Assembly: GCA_905216045.1 (NCBI GenBank)
Contig: CAJMSL010000127.1
Span: 1 to 5,489, forward strand
Origin: an uncultured bacterium
GTDB taxonomy: Bacteria; Actinomycetota; Coriobacteriia; Coriobacteriales; Coriobacteriaceae
DNA: 5,489 nt
Reading direction: 5' to 3'
Shown piece after piece: positions 5,460 to 5,489 of the stretch. How positions within the stretch are numbered: position 1 is the stretch's first letter; every line of letters starts with the position of its first letter. The translations under genes were made by a program, and so were the position numbers. The notes beneath the pieces were generated by a model that searched no databases, was not told the origin of the DNA, and saw only the letters and a list, made by a program, of their open reading frames with translations.

Positions 5460-5475
5460 TTGCAATATATGGTGG
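5460..5475. promoter_or_regulatory. possible NrdR box 2 (weak)
   Basis: The 16 bases TTGCAATATATGGTGG match the NrdR pattern at 11 positions, including the core CAATATATnG. It starts 40 bases after box 1, close to four helical turns. Natural NrdR boxes usually occur as tandem pairs a whole number of turns apart, which raises the value of this weak copy. Alone it would not be called. Confidence 0.3.
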
Positions 5476-5489
5476 GTGGAGTAGTGGGG

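Larger units (their letters stand above)
5155..5489. other. non-coding right flank rich in repeats and operator-like sites
   Basis: No convincing gene lies in this 335-base stretch. It holds an AT palindrome, a perfect long inverted repeat with a T-tract, a G-rich segment (about 5275-5340) in which I see nothing definite, and then a cluster of operator-like dyads from 5350 to the edge. The cluster implies that the promoter of a gene beyond the window lies at the right edge. A 44-codon frame from GTG at 5285 was judged to be chance. Confidence 0.7.

Overview
The window looks like chromosomal DNA of a high-GC Gram-positive anaerobe, most likely a Coriobacteriia member such as Collinsella. This rests on codon use rich in G/C at third positions, a UPF0371 (DUF1846) protein, and a pyrG-xerD pair that recalls the actinobacterial pyrG-NUDIX-xerD order. 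The species call is inference. No rRNA, tRNA, CRISPR array, insertion sequence or prophage gene is visible. All four confident genes lie on the + strand, and the long minus-strand open frames are shadows of them.

Layout. Positions 1-293 are mostly non-coding: an ambiguous edge stretch, a 26-bp-arm inverted repeat (118-186), and a TATAAT-type promoter. Next come a DUF1846/UPF0371 gene (294-1775) with its own terminator (1810-1842), then a small winged-helix regulator gene (2032-2370) with a very strong ribosome binding site and its own terminator (2395-2427). A promoter and short leader containing a perfect DnaA-box 9-mer and a 5' stem-loop precede pyrG (2549-4210, CTP synthase). xerD (4213-5154, tyrosine recombinase) starts 2 bases after the pyrG stop, so these two form an operon. 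The operon is followed by an AT palindrome and a perfect 24-bp-arm inverted repeat that ends in a T-tract (5186-5257).

The last ~230 bases hold no convincing gene but are dense in operator-like sequences: a MerR/SoxR-like repeat, a close NrdR-box match, a degenerate LexA-like site and a weaker second NrdR-like box. This suggests that a ribonucleotide reductase, nrdR or lexA-type gene begins just beyond the right edge.

Taken together, pyrG (pyrimidine nucleotide supply), xerD (chromosome dimer resolution), the DnaA box and the putative NrdR/LexA sites lean towards nucleotide supply and chromosome replication. The genes are ordinary. The interest lies in the non-coding DNA: two long intergenic hairpins, the pyrG leader and the right-edge operator cluster. 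I see no clearly new multi-gene system.
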